A DNA stretch of 64,000 nt from Isoetes taiwanensis. Lineage: Eukaryota > Streptophyta > Lycopodiopsida > Isoetales > Isoetaceae. The stretch is taken from assembly GCA_021234155.1 (NCBI GenBank), contig JAJEKV010000013.1, forward strand, positions 13,927,877-13,991,876. The letters are read 5' to 3'. How positions within the stretch are numbered: position 1 is the stretch's first letter; the number at the start of each line of letters is the position of its first letter. The notes below the pieces were generated by a model that saw only the letters and a list, made by a program, of their open reading frames with translations, searched no databases and was not told the origin of the DNA. Both the position numbers and the translations under genes were made by a program. Of this stretch, positions 13,196-24,605 are shown one piece after another.

Positions 13196-14798
13196 TTGGA
13201 AGGTGCTTCCTCATGGGAAGGCTACTAAACTTCTTGGTATTCCTGTGGGCATTCATATTTCTACCTCTGATGCTTGGGATATTATCATAGAAGGGTTGCG
13301 TAAGCATTTATTTTGGTGGAATACTGCTAAGCTCTCTCTACCAGCGCGAATAACGGTTGCTAAGCATATTTTAAGTAATTCCCATGTCTATATGGCCTCT
13401 GCCCTTCTGGCTTCTCAGTCAAAATTTCAGGTGATTGTTACTATTGTCCGCAATTTTATTTGGGGTGGGACTGAGGAGCATGTTGTGGTCAAGGTTGCAT
13501 GGTCCAAATGCACCAAGCCGAAATTTGCAGGTGGTTTTGGTATGACAGACTTCCATTTGCAGAGTAAGATTCTAATTTCTAAATTCATTTGGAGGATCCT
13601 CAAGGATATGGTTGACTCACCTGGAGTGCGGTTGGTGAGACAGTCACTTGCACATTGTGTTTCTTTTGGGAAAGCTTCATTAAAACCGCTTCTTCCTTGG
13701 AGTCTCTTTTATCAGCTATGCCCTTTTCCTAATGCCTCTCCTTTTTTGAAAAGCTTGCTGGAGTCTTAGGAGACAGTACGGACCCTATTTCGTATTGATC
13801 TTGTTGCATGTCATCAGTTGAGTGCCCCTTGTTGGTGGATACCTGTGGAAAATAATCTTCCACTTTGTGCTTCGGTTCATCCATTAACTCAATGGCGCTG
13901 GAGGTTAGCAGGAATCTTGACAGTTGTGGCATGGTATGATTCTAGCCAGTTAGCGACATGGCAAATCTTTCAAACAAAATTCTCATTGTCTCGATGGGAC
14001 AGACCTATTTGGCAAAAGATTGCTAATACTATGCCATTGGTTGCTCCAGAGGATATTGAAGGGTGCATGTGAGTTTCCCACCAGAGTGTTCACGAGCATA
14101 GACTTGTGAACTCTATGTATAGGCTGTTTGTCAATAGTGATATCATGCCGCCATCCACTAGGTGGTCCCTTTAGCTTTCACCTCCTAATTGGAGAAGTAT
14201 GTGGACTCCATCCTAAGGTGGCGGTGCTTTGGTGGCAGATTCTTCACAGATGCCCTCGTGTGAACGTGCTTGTCCACAGATTCGATCCTCGAGTGTCAGC
14301 ACTCTGCCCACTGTGCAAGCAAAGGGACAAGACCATTGAGCATTGTTTCTTTTTATGTGTTCATCTCCAGCCTGTTTGGTCTTGGCTGCTTTCTCTTTTT
14401 TCATGTGACATTGACAAGTCAGCAAGTGCTTCTGGCTATTTATCCGGATGCTTGGAATAAGTTGCGGAGCCAAGCATTTCATTTAGCATCAGGATGGTTG
14501 TTGTGGTCCATCTGGAAGCGCAGAAGACTGTGTATCTTTCAGGGTTTGGATATTCCTCCTGCAGTTGTCCTCCAGGACGCACAAGCTAGAATCGCTAAGG
14601 CATACCATTGTTCTTCGCTTGCTCCTGCCAAGCGACAGTTGATATTTGAGTCCTATTTGAGTGTCCTGTCTTATGCATAGGCTGGTGGTTCTACTCAGTG
14701 GATCATGGTTATCCTCTGAGACTGTATTCCCGCCTCTGCATTTGTATTTTGCTTTTGGCTTGGAGTTTCAATAAAGTTTGTTGTTCTTCAAAAAAAAA
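13196..14798 (+). mobile_element. 5'-truncated LINE: RT C-terminal part and zf-RVT domain
   Basis: The conceptual protein matches the region downstream of the reverse transcriptase core in plant L1-type LINEs: LLGIPVGIHIS, then LFWWNTAKLSLPARITVAKH, then RNFIWGG and GGFGMTDFHLQSKILISKF. Further on (about 14200-14400) is the zf-RVT region with CPLCKQRDKTIEHCFFLC. Reading is interrupted by a stop at about 13767 and by frame changes between 13770 and 14130. An AATAAA at 14770-14775 and an A run at 14790-14798 mark the 3' end; a second A run lies at about 14830-14853. The endonuclease and RT core are missing, as in usual 5' truncation. A 22-bp direct repeat (ctgcggagtttccttgg phrase) sits just before the recognisable part. 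Confidence 0.88.
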
Positions 14799-14859
14799 GT
14801 TATTGGCCACATTTTGTATGCTCAGCCCCCCCAAAAAAAAAAAAAAAAAAAAATCTAAT

Positions 14860-16190
14860 TTTGATGTGTATAGGATTTGTGCTATATTTAAAGTTTTATA
14901 TGTTATTCATGAACTTGCCAATGTTTTTTGAATTTTTATTTTCTTTCCAACCAAAAAAAAAAAACAAGGTGCTGTGCACGGAGGGTTGCCCTCCAGTGGC
15001 TCGATAGTTGAATCTTTTTTGTTTAATGTCGAGCTTTGTTAATGGCATAAACGCACGGATTCATTTTCTTTGCCCAAAAGTTCTTTGGTTCATTTCATAA
15101 ATTGTGGAGGTTAATTCATACAACTGGAGAGGAAGGGGAAAGCACTGATAACTTCACTCGGAACTGGACCTTCACCAATAGGTTCTTGCCTTAAAACTGA
15201 CTATATGAACATAAGGGCACATAAAGATATATGTCATTACTTATGAACTTAAAGGCACATAAACATAAATGTTATTAATTGATTCTAGCTCATGCTCAAA
15301 AAATGCAACAATGGTTATAAGTTTCTTCTCACTTGTTTAGTTGTAAATAATTCCTAGTTAGAATTTAATCAAGTAGGTTTTATTCCTTGTACTTAGTTGG
15401 TTTCATAAATTTAGGCACACAATGGTTTCATATGTCAATATTAAATCCTTTAATAGCTGCTCATCTATTGAAGACTTCTGTGAAATGCAAAACTAATATG
15501 GAAATTTAAATTAAAGCAGACATTAAGACTATTGCATGTTTGCACTGGATGGTTTAATATACCTTCCTCCACAACATAATGCCGTCCATAGTAAATCCCG
15601 CAATGTCATACTAGTCAAGATGGTTGAAATAAGACGTTAGTCTCAGTAGTCAAAAAAGTAAAACCCAATGATCGCTCTGTAAAAGATACACAAGGCTGCA
15701 ACTTTGAGATCTGATAATTAGCAAATGCTTTGATCCAAAAGAGCATGGTCGTAGTGATGGCGAGGCACCAGAGTACACCCTTCAATTTCACATGTGAAAA
15801 TATGGTTGTTACTTTCTAAAACCTTGGGCTATGGTTCTGAATTGGGCCATAATATTGACATTGCCCTGAAGCAACTTCGTCCCTAATGTATTCTTGTATA
15901 CTGTCAGAAATAATAATTGCTAGCTCGTTGAAAGCACGATGTTTTATATACGTTCTTAATAATACACTTGGAACATGCAATGGACTCCAACGTAAAACAG
16001 TGTTCCCTACCCAATAAATATAAGAGGATTCCTTGGGAATTCGAATTCTAGTTGCATTAAATGCTCTTCGGTCGACATTGTTTTTATTGTTTTTATTGTT
16101 TCTTTTCAGCATTCAGCTAGGATTTTAGTTGGTGTACTCCACTAGTATGATTCTGTTACTGTCAATATAAATAGGACAACATTTGAAGAG
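14860..16190. other. Spacer, no gene seen
   Basis: Low-complexity A runs are followed by AT-rich DNA. A 98-codon minus-strand open frame at 15816-16112 matches nothing I recognise and begins in an asparagine/lysine-rich simple repeat, so I do not call it a gene. Confidence 0.45.
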
Positions 16191-16193
16191 CAA

Positions 16194-16223
16194 CTAGTAA
16201 ACGTGTGCCCGGCATTGCCGGGC
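16194..16223 (-). mobile_element. Helitron-type 3' terminus (hairpin plus CTAG)
   Basis: Read on the minus strand, a GC-rich hairpin (GCCCGGCA paired with TGCCGGGC, bases 16223-16207) is followed after 9 nt by CTAG (16197-16194) and then T. This is the canonical plant Helitron 3' end: a short GC-rich hairpin just before CTRR, inserted between A and T. The element would extend to the right. Its 5' TC end was not found, and no Rep sequence was seen nearby, so it would be non-autonomous. Confidence 0.6.
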
Positions 16224-19200
16224 TAATGTCATGGCATGTGTTAATCATGCATGTTGATATAGGCAAGAATATACAATATTTGCTTTTGTAAATATTTTTG
16301 TTATTAAAATTGTCTAATGATAGTATCATCAATGTATTAGCTCTGAGTTCGTCAATTTCAACAGAGAAAACAATGCTTTATAACAAATGTGTTAAATCTA
16401 CTTTTGAAGACGAAAATTTGGAAAGATGAATCCAAAACTTATGCTTAAAATGTCACACTTAGAAGTAGTTAAGTACATTAAATAAGAATAGGTACACAAA
16501 TCCAAAACTACAAAATTTTATCCTGGCTCATTGACGTATTTTAGTTCATGATGGAACTCTAAATATGCGTCTCCACATAGCGCCCATTACCAGGGGTCTA
16601 ATATTGAACTTTGTTGGATGCTCCCATGATATCTTCACTTCTCTGATAGATAACATCTTAGCCGGGATAAAAGTGAAATGCATGGGCGAGTCATTGATTC
16701 GAACTGGCCACGATGTCTCACGACTATCAAGCACGTGAGACAACTCATCCCGAAGGTAGACTCGTATGATAGAATCAAATACCGCCTCATGAAGGAATGA
16801 TTTGTAGACCCTAAAATGGGTTCCATTACATATTCATATTCTAACACATGTGAGTTCCTTTGCTACTAAGATGCCAATTCGCCAATGCACGGTATCATTT
16901 CTCATCTGATAAGAAAGATAAACAATTGCAATAAAAAGAGTAAAATTTAAGTCAATAAAAGGAGAACGAAACATTTTGGCCGCAACTTTAGAAAAGCGGC
17001 GTTAGCTCTGCCGAAAAAAACTGTTAGCGCCGCCGCGAGGGTTGTGAATGTGTGCCCGTCCCATGCATAGTTGGTGGTGTGTGCTTATATGGATATTCAA
17101 TGGAAGATTGGTTCTATGGTGTTTGGAGTTTACGAAGGGTGTGGTGTGTGTTTATATAAATCTTCAATGGAAGATTGGTGTTATGGTGTTTGCAGTTAAG
17201 CAAGGGTGTTCGTGCCTTTAGCTTTCATTATGAATAATGATAATGTCTTTAGCTTTCCTTTATGTTGGGAATACCGTGTTTTTAGTGTGAGTTTACATAA
17301 GTCACCAAATAATATCAATTTAAATCAAATTGCATAGAAATCTAAGAAACCTTGTAACAAATAGAATGTCTAAGTCTGGAGTTGGTCTTTAGAATGCAAC
17401 CTTTAAAAGGCAAATAATTTATTGCAAAGTTGTCGCTAAGAAAGAGTCATGTCTTTCTACCTTTAGAATTTTTAAAATAATAATGCACTCTAGCACTATC
17501 ATTATAATGCAGCCATTGTTTAACATGTTACAAACAAATCCTCTTTAAGTAGGATGAATATTGTTATCTATCATGTTGCAGTTATGGAAAGACATCTAAC
17601 GTCTGCCACAATATGAATGACCTGGAAATGTTAAACAGTAATAGAATTAAGCCACAACAATATAACTTGTTCATAACTTGTTCCTAGAGCCCATCTTCAC
17701 AAATTGGTTGCTCCCAACCTACATTTTACTTAAATGCTTTACACAGTGACATAGTGATAATCAGCAACATAAGGATCAGAGTATTGATTCACCAAAAACT
17801 ACCTTGAGAATGAAAACCAAAACAATATTCATTTACATTTAAGACTGCTCGGTTAGCAGTTCCATACCTTTAAAATATGGAAAAAATGGTACAGATTGCA
17901 AAAACAATGCCACATGGAGTGCCAGACTTGCACCACCGTGGCTTTGCCTCTCAATGGGTTGTGGGATTCAAGAAATGCTATCCTTAAGTGACAAACAATG
18001 AAAATATAAAAGATGCTTCACCTGTTTCACTGGCCAAGGCGCAATAACTTTGCACTAAGCATTTAGGACTGGGCACCAAAGTACCTGGCAAGACTGCATG
18101 AGCTTTGCTATGAGCATCCCAAAATAAGCAAGAAAGAAATTAGTAAACAGATATAAAATATGTCAAGAAAGATGTCCATATGTGGACCCTATGATCTCCC
18201 TATGATCTCTCGAAGAAGAAAACTACTTTGTGGGCTCATCTACAGATGTCCCTTGCTCCAGATCGGTTTTCATACCTTTTTCTAAGAGATAATAATCAGC
18301 TTTGAGAGCCAAGATGCCGGAATTGCCTGAGCCCTGTTCCTGCACATGGAATAAAAATCGCAATTAAACAACTGGACTTTTTTACAAAGCAAATTCCCTG
18401 ATTCAAGCAATTCATGTGTTTCAGGAATCAAATTTGCAGACGTTAAATAAATAAAAAAACTGTTCATTTTAGAGCAAAGTATGGCACTTTTTCGTAGGTC
18501 CTTGCAAAACTTACACACAATCAATCAAGCTCAAATCTAAAACTCTTCAGAACAGAAAAGCTCAATTTCAAGTTTACATAGAGAACCCCTGGTGCATGTC
18601 CTCCTTTTGTAGCTCCTGTAAAACAGGCTCCAGATCTTGCACTTGAGCATCTAAAACAATCTGCAAAACCTGGGTTGGGATGATTGTAAGCACAAACCTG
18701 ATACCGTAAGGTTTCGACCAGCATTTTGCATCTCCAGCAAATGTGTAATTTTTATGATGAGAATGATCCAGAGAATACATGGAAGCTATTGTTAACCCAT
18801 AAATTAAATATCCAATAAGTAATGGGTAAAGCTCATTGAGGAATAACTTAAAGTAAAACAGATGATCGTATAAACCCCACTGCTAGATGCATTGCAACTC
18901 ACGAATTTGACAATGCAACACTGTGATTCTCATTCTGCTGTGTTCAGTAAGAAACAGAGAAGAATCAACCAAGTTGAAATTGCGAAACCCAGTAGTATAA
19001 CTATGACCTCAAGCATCTTTATTTCTGAAATACAGGAGGAGAAAGAGTTCAACAACCTTAAGACTGAGCAAGAACAATATCATTATTTGCTATCCGCTGC
19101 TTTGTGAAGTAGCGTTTACTGTTCATTGTTCTTCTCCAGTAGTCCTATGAACATGAAACAGACATACCTTCAGGGCAGTAGACATACCTCTAAGGCGGCA

Positions 19201-20570
19201 TAAAAACTCCTGTTCAGATATTCTGTTCTGTATAATGCATGAAATATTCTTTTCCACGGTCGTCATTTTTGTATAGCTGTTGTTGCTTCACAGTTAGATG
19301 CAGCAGAAAGAGCCGAGATAAGGAAGGAAATGCCAAGAGCTGAGCAGAGATACTGAGTCGTACATATTTGAAGAGGGTTGAGCAAGATCAAATATGAAAA
19401 ATAGAAACCCTGCATGCTTTTTATCTGTGGAGTGAACATTTCATCCAAAGAGTTCTATTTCCTGCATCTCAAACAATGATTTCAGGCAATTGAATATAGC
19501 TTGCATGAAGACAGTTGGCACATCAGCTACAACAACAGCAGATTTAATGCATCACTGGAAAAACTATCACTAATATGTGAAATAAATATTACAATATGCA
19601 ATAACTATGCCAAAAGTCCTTATGGCAGGGATGCTAATGGCACCAGACCCACAATCTCTGCCCAGATCTGCTACTTAGCATACCAGAATAATGCTTATGG
19701 AGTCTTGTGAAAAGATTATAAACGTTCAAATGGCCATAAACGTGAGTAAGGTTGCTGTCGTATGGAGGCAGTAGGTGCTATATTAGCGCATCATGTAATA
19801 ACTATGACTGGAAAAAAAATACTCAAGGCAGTGATGCTAATGGCACCCGACCCACAATCTCTTCCTAGATCTGCTACTTAGCAAGCTAGAAATTAAATAT
19901 TGATGTAGTCTGGACAATAATTTCAGGACATACGTAGGGGTCCAGGAAGGCTCTGCACCTCTTCAGCTGTAAGAATCAGATAGGAGAGCTTTGCAAGGGC
20001 TAAATAACACAGCAAGAACATGCAACAACAATCGGATGCAAGAGCTTGGCAATGCTTGAAGGACACAGCAAGAAGAATTCATGCAGAGACAAACCTGGTT
20101 TGATCGAGATTTGCAATGATAGCAGGGTTTGCCGGAAATCAGAGTTTGCAGAAAATCACTTTTTGCTGGATTCTTCTGGAAAATCGACTCTAGCAAAAGG
20201 AGTGCCAACGACTTCATTGCGTTAATCGGCTCCAGCAAATGCCTAAACCTTAAATTCATGTTTTCACTTTCTAGTGAAAAACCTGTAAAGAACACTAAGA
20301 AATTAAGTAATGCCAGAAAAATCAGGTTAAAAAAAACTTTCTTCGAACTAATTTTTTGCATTGGAAAAACAGAACATGGAGATACAGAGACGAATGGCAG
20401 CTTCAAAGCGTCAAGTACCTTACCTGAAACTACATTTGAGCAAAAACGAAACTGCAAAAGGAGGAAAAACATCCTGTAAAGTCTGCACCGAAAAGATGTT
20501 AGCAACATTCTTAGACTTGCAAAAGTATCTCAGATTGCAAATCTTGCAAAAGCACCTTATAAAACCCCGG
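16224..20570. other. Spacer, possibly Helitron interior, no gene seen
   Basis: No coding match was recognised on either strand. Two internal duplications are visible: 17086-17143 repeated at 17152-17209 (phrase CAATGGAAGATTGGT), and 19621-19680 repeated about 204 bp later at 19825-19883 (phrases GATGCTAATGGCACC and AGATCTGCTACTTAGCA). Open frames of 60-180 codons in this stretch look random. Confidence 0.45.
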
Positions 20571-20571
20571 A

Positions 20572-20736
20572 TTGAATAATGCCAATGTAGTCCACATTCA
20601 ATCTAGCCAAACTCTCATCCACACTTCTAACAACACATTCAGCAATGAAATCAAAAGCTTCAGCATAACGGCCGCATTTGGTAGACAGAATATACTTCTC
20701 CCATTGCACATCCAACGCCTTCAATGCCTTCAACGC
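20572..20736 (-). pseudogene. L-galactose dehydrogenase exon fragment
   Basis: About 55 codons read LKALKALDVQWEKYILSTK, then CGRYAEAFDF, then SVDESLARLNVDYIGIIQ. From memory of plant L-galactose dehydrogenase (an aldo-keto reductase of the ascorbate pathway), this matches the stretch containing TKCGRYKEGFDF and IDESLERLQLDYVDIL almost residue for residue. The match stops sharply after DYIGIIQ with no continuation and nothing recognisable upstream, so this is a single exon-sized piece. It lies on the same strand as the Helitron 3' end at 16.19 kb, and capture by that element is possible but unproven. Confidence 0.65.
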
Positions 20737-20985
20737 CACCGATCCAAAGGTCTCACAAGCTACCTTCCAGACATGCATCAGAAACTTGATCACAGAGCAA
20801 CCATTTGGCTATCGCATCTAGTTCTTCTCAAACTATGGCCGTGCCGGTTACCCAGTTTCCACACCGCCGCCCAGCGATACTGGCCACGGCCAATTTACAG
20901 GGTCGAGCCAGTTTTTAGCAGTCACCAGCATATGCTAGGCATATGCCGGCATATACCTGAATATGCCCACATACCCACATAAACG

Positions 20986-21490
20986 AGGGTTTGCCCCCCT
21001 AGGGGCAACCCAAAAAATCAATGCCCATAACACACCAAAATGAAAAATGTAGATAATGTAGAACGACTTTATAAGCATAGAAATGTAGAGTTTTCTTGCC
21101 AAAGAATGTGTATAAAATGCTATCTTTGCATTATGAGTCGTATTTTATATTTCATCTGGAGAATGCAACATGAATAGGTGAAAGTACCATATTATATGCC
21201 TCTAATCTATGACGTTCTTGTCTAATATATGCCTTATATAGATACAAGTAATGTATAATACACAACTAAGTCATGAGTACGTCACCATGCCATGGACGTC
21301 TCAATACATTATATGCTATTAAGGAGTATAATGAGGTAGTATGTTACATTAACTTTAGGCATATTAATTAGCAATAAATAATGGGAAACCTAGATGCCAT
21401 GTAGCACCAATCGATTGGGCAGAAAGAAATTGCTATAGTTAGGCTCACCCAAATTGGGGCTTTTTGCCCCAGTTCAATTTGGGGGCAATT
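20986..21490. repeat. Possible MITE with short TTGCCCCC ends
   Basis: The left end reads TTGCCCCC then CTAGGGGCAA, and the right end holds GGGGCTTTTTGCCCC then TTTGGGGGCAA. The interior of about 500 bp is AT-rich and non-coding. Only 8 bp are perfectly inverted at the ends and no target duplication is clear, so this is weak. Confidence 0.3.
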
Positions 21491-21779
21491 AGAGGAGGAG
21501 GAGGATCCTATCCAACTAGCAGAGCATGGAGAACCTGAGAGACCGTGGATCTAACTCAGATACCAGTTAGTAGGCTTAGTTAGCTTGAGATTCTAGTTAA
21601 AGATTAATCCTTGTTTGCTTAGATGAATGATTAATCTTATATTGATGCTCTATTTGAAGTTATGGATAGATTTACGATTTATGGTAGTTCCTTTGTTGCA
21701 CCTTTTGTGCTTGTGGGATAACGGAGGGTAGACCTAAAGACTAGTAGGAATAAAGATATTTCTAGCTAAAATCCCATAA

Positions 21780-24605
21780 ATCCCAATAAATGTGCCCTGT
21801 GCACAAGAGCCCACCTGGTTGTGGATGCTATGTGTGACGGGCCTGGCCAGTTAACCTCTCGGTAACTGGAGATCCCATCGATCTCTACCGTTGGATCTAT
21901 TTAACCTTTGCAACTCAAGAAATTGATACATGCATACTTAGGTAAAGAATTTAATCTTTATACATGCTCTAAGGTCCCAAAAAATATTATACTTGCCATT
22001 GCTCGGTAAAATCCCACACAACAACCAAAGTTTACAAATAATTATAGTTTAAGCCGATCCATAATAATAATAGTTATATTAATCAAATATATTATCTAGC
22101 AATCCACACACTTCTACTCTCGCCTTTCCGAAGCTTGGCTACTTTCTGGAGCATCTCGCACTTCTGCTTACACCATTTAACCACGGGGTTAGTCACACGG
22201 ACTAAGTGGGGATCGGGGATTTAGAATATATCAAGCATCAATTACCACAAGCATTAACTTAGAACAATAACTTAGCCTTACCGTAACCTCGCCCCTGCAA
22301 TCCAAATTACTAGTCCAACCAACATAAACACGATGCATAATTATGCTAAGCACAACCATTGCAACTTGATTCCAGCATTAAAAACCACATATACACTAGC
22401 CAAGCAACCATAGCATCAACATTGCAACCAATATTCCTCTGGGTCTGAGCAAGGTCAACTCGGCTGATCAGGCCAGTGACATAGAGGCGGGGTAACCATG
22501 TGTGTACACACCCTTCCATGCTGCGTCCAGCATTGGAGGACCACTTACTGTGCATGACGTTGCACCATACGGTACCAACGCCCGATGTTCAAATATTACC
22601 ATTTACATAGCACTGTGCAAACCGTGAGTCTAGACCATTGCACCTAGACTCCGGCACCAGAGGTCTATATCAAAGAATTTCACCATAGACAATTACCTAC
22701 AATTCACCATCATGCCCCATGCCTTAACAAGCTTACATCCAGTAATTCCATAATATACACTTCATATAGCAAGAGAAAGCCCAACCATAACTCAGTAATT
22801 ATAATAACCTCAATCATGCAATATGCAGCTATCATCATTAACTAGCACAAGGTTAATGTCTACATTTAAAACTTTAACAATGTTTAACCTATAGCATTTG
22901 AATATCGTTATTATAGATAACTTGCAACCATTAGCATAACCCCTTATTAACTTAGGCCTTAATTTTATGTAATATATCTCGAGCCAAACTCCTTGCTCCA
23001 ACTAACCCTTACTATTGTAATTTTAACTTAAAACCTTAGCTTTTTAAACTTTAACCTTAGCTTTTTAACTTTTTACTTTTTATTGCTACCTTACTAACAA
23101 TTAATCAATTGTTAACATCTTTACTTTTTATTTTAACCTAAACCTAACGTGATAACAGCACGAACTCGGCTTGCAGCTCCAAGTTCCGGGCTCCAGGCCA
23201 TCGATTCCTTGCCAAAACATCCTGGCCACTTCTGATTTTGCTGCCACAGGTGTTTCTTAGCAATTTCGGCCAGTTGTGGCCCTAATCCGGCGGTTTTGGA
23301 TTAATTTGTTGGCACCGAAATCATGATTTTTGCATCCAGATCCTACTCCAATCTTGCTGTTCCTGCATTATTCCTCCATTTCGGCCATTGTAAGGCCCAA
23401 ATCGGCCCATTTCAGGGCGATTCACATGCTTTTACAGCATGCCCAAATCTGCCAGATCATGCCTTTCTTAGATCAATCTGCCATCCGAGGTTCCAAATCG
23501 GCCCCTTTACAGGTGTATTCCTTAACTTTTTCTTTAAGCATTCAGACACCAACAAAAATCTCATGCTTTTCTGCATATTGTCATCTCCTTGGCAGTTCTT
23601 CACTCTTTTAAATTATTCTGCTCAATTCTTATTTCCTATGATGTTTTCGCTCATTTCTATATTGATTGAATCTAATAAATCATATCCAAGTTCAAGAACT
23701 TCCCTAATTCAAAGACATAGAATGGCTTCAATTAAAGAGTTCATAAACATGCAGTCTTACTATCCCAGCTCAAGATAAGACATGAGTAAATTCCAAACTT
23801 ATGTAACAAGAACAACCATCACTCTACTCAAATCACAACTTAATCAAGCACCAAAACCCCAGGTGTAAGTCTTGATCCCCACCTGGAATCCCGCTTGTTG
23901 CTTTTTCTGCGCTCCAACATGCTCCCAGAGCTCTGCACGCGATTCGCTCCTTCAGCAATCCCTCTGCAATCAATCTTTTCCCAATGCTTTTCTCTCTACT
24001 TATATTTATTTTTAACCACAGTATTTCATCCGTATAATCTCTACATATACGACGTATTTCTCTGCATGCGTGATATTTTGATTAATATTCCTTTGCATCT
24101 TTTAAATAAAATAATCCACAATTTACCTCAAAATCCTAGGTCCGTTACACTATGTCAAGATTGAGCACCATATAACGGACACAATGGTGAAGTGGAGGTG
24201 AAGCCTTGCTGAGCATGGTTATTGGGGCTCCTATAGTGTGCTAGGCTTATACTCGGTCACGCGTGGGTTGGGTATAGGTCTAACAACTCCTGTCTAACAA
24301 CTCTTGGGTTGCAGGTATCGCCTGTAGGGCGTCTTGGGGACTCAATAGGTGCAGCTGAAGTCGACCTACGGATTTTGGGGGGTTAAGTCGAGTAAGGAGG
24401 CGTGTGTCACCACGGTCCTCTAGCCACACATGGAACCATTATGCTCCAGAAAGGGATCCGTCCCATTCTTGCCTCATCGGGCATGGGAGATGCAACTTGG
24501 AGTAATCTCAAAGGGTGACTCCATCTCCAGAAGGCTACAATCACGCCATAGCATGTTTCAGCCTATCTGCAAAGTGTGCATAGGAGGGGCGGATGGAGTG
24601 GACTA
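21780..24605. mobile_element. Non-coding LTR-like fossil sequence
   Basis: Two parts resemble the reverse complement of the long LTR at 37126-38698: about 21785-21830 (phrase CACCTGGTTGTGG) and about 24440-24605 (phrase GGGGCGGATGGAGTGG). The intervening DNA contains a block around 22440-22640 (CATGTGTGTACACACCC) that in turn resembles 62140-62340. No gag or pol coding was seen. I read this as old, much-decayed LTR material of one or more Ty3/gypsy families; borders are approximate. Confidence 0.45.

Noticed and set aside
15816-16112. 98-codon minus-strand frame
   Set aside because: Starts in an ACA/AAT simple repeat and resembles no protein; likely chance.
19963-20508. 181-codon minus-strand frame
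   Set aside because: Cysteine/leucine-rich random-looking translation with a competing frame on the other strand; no domain.
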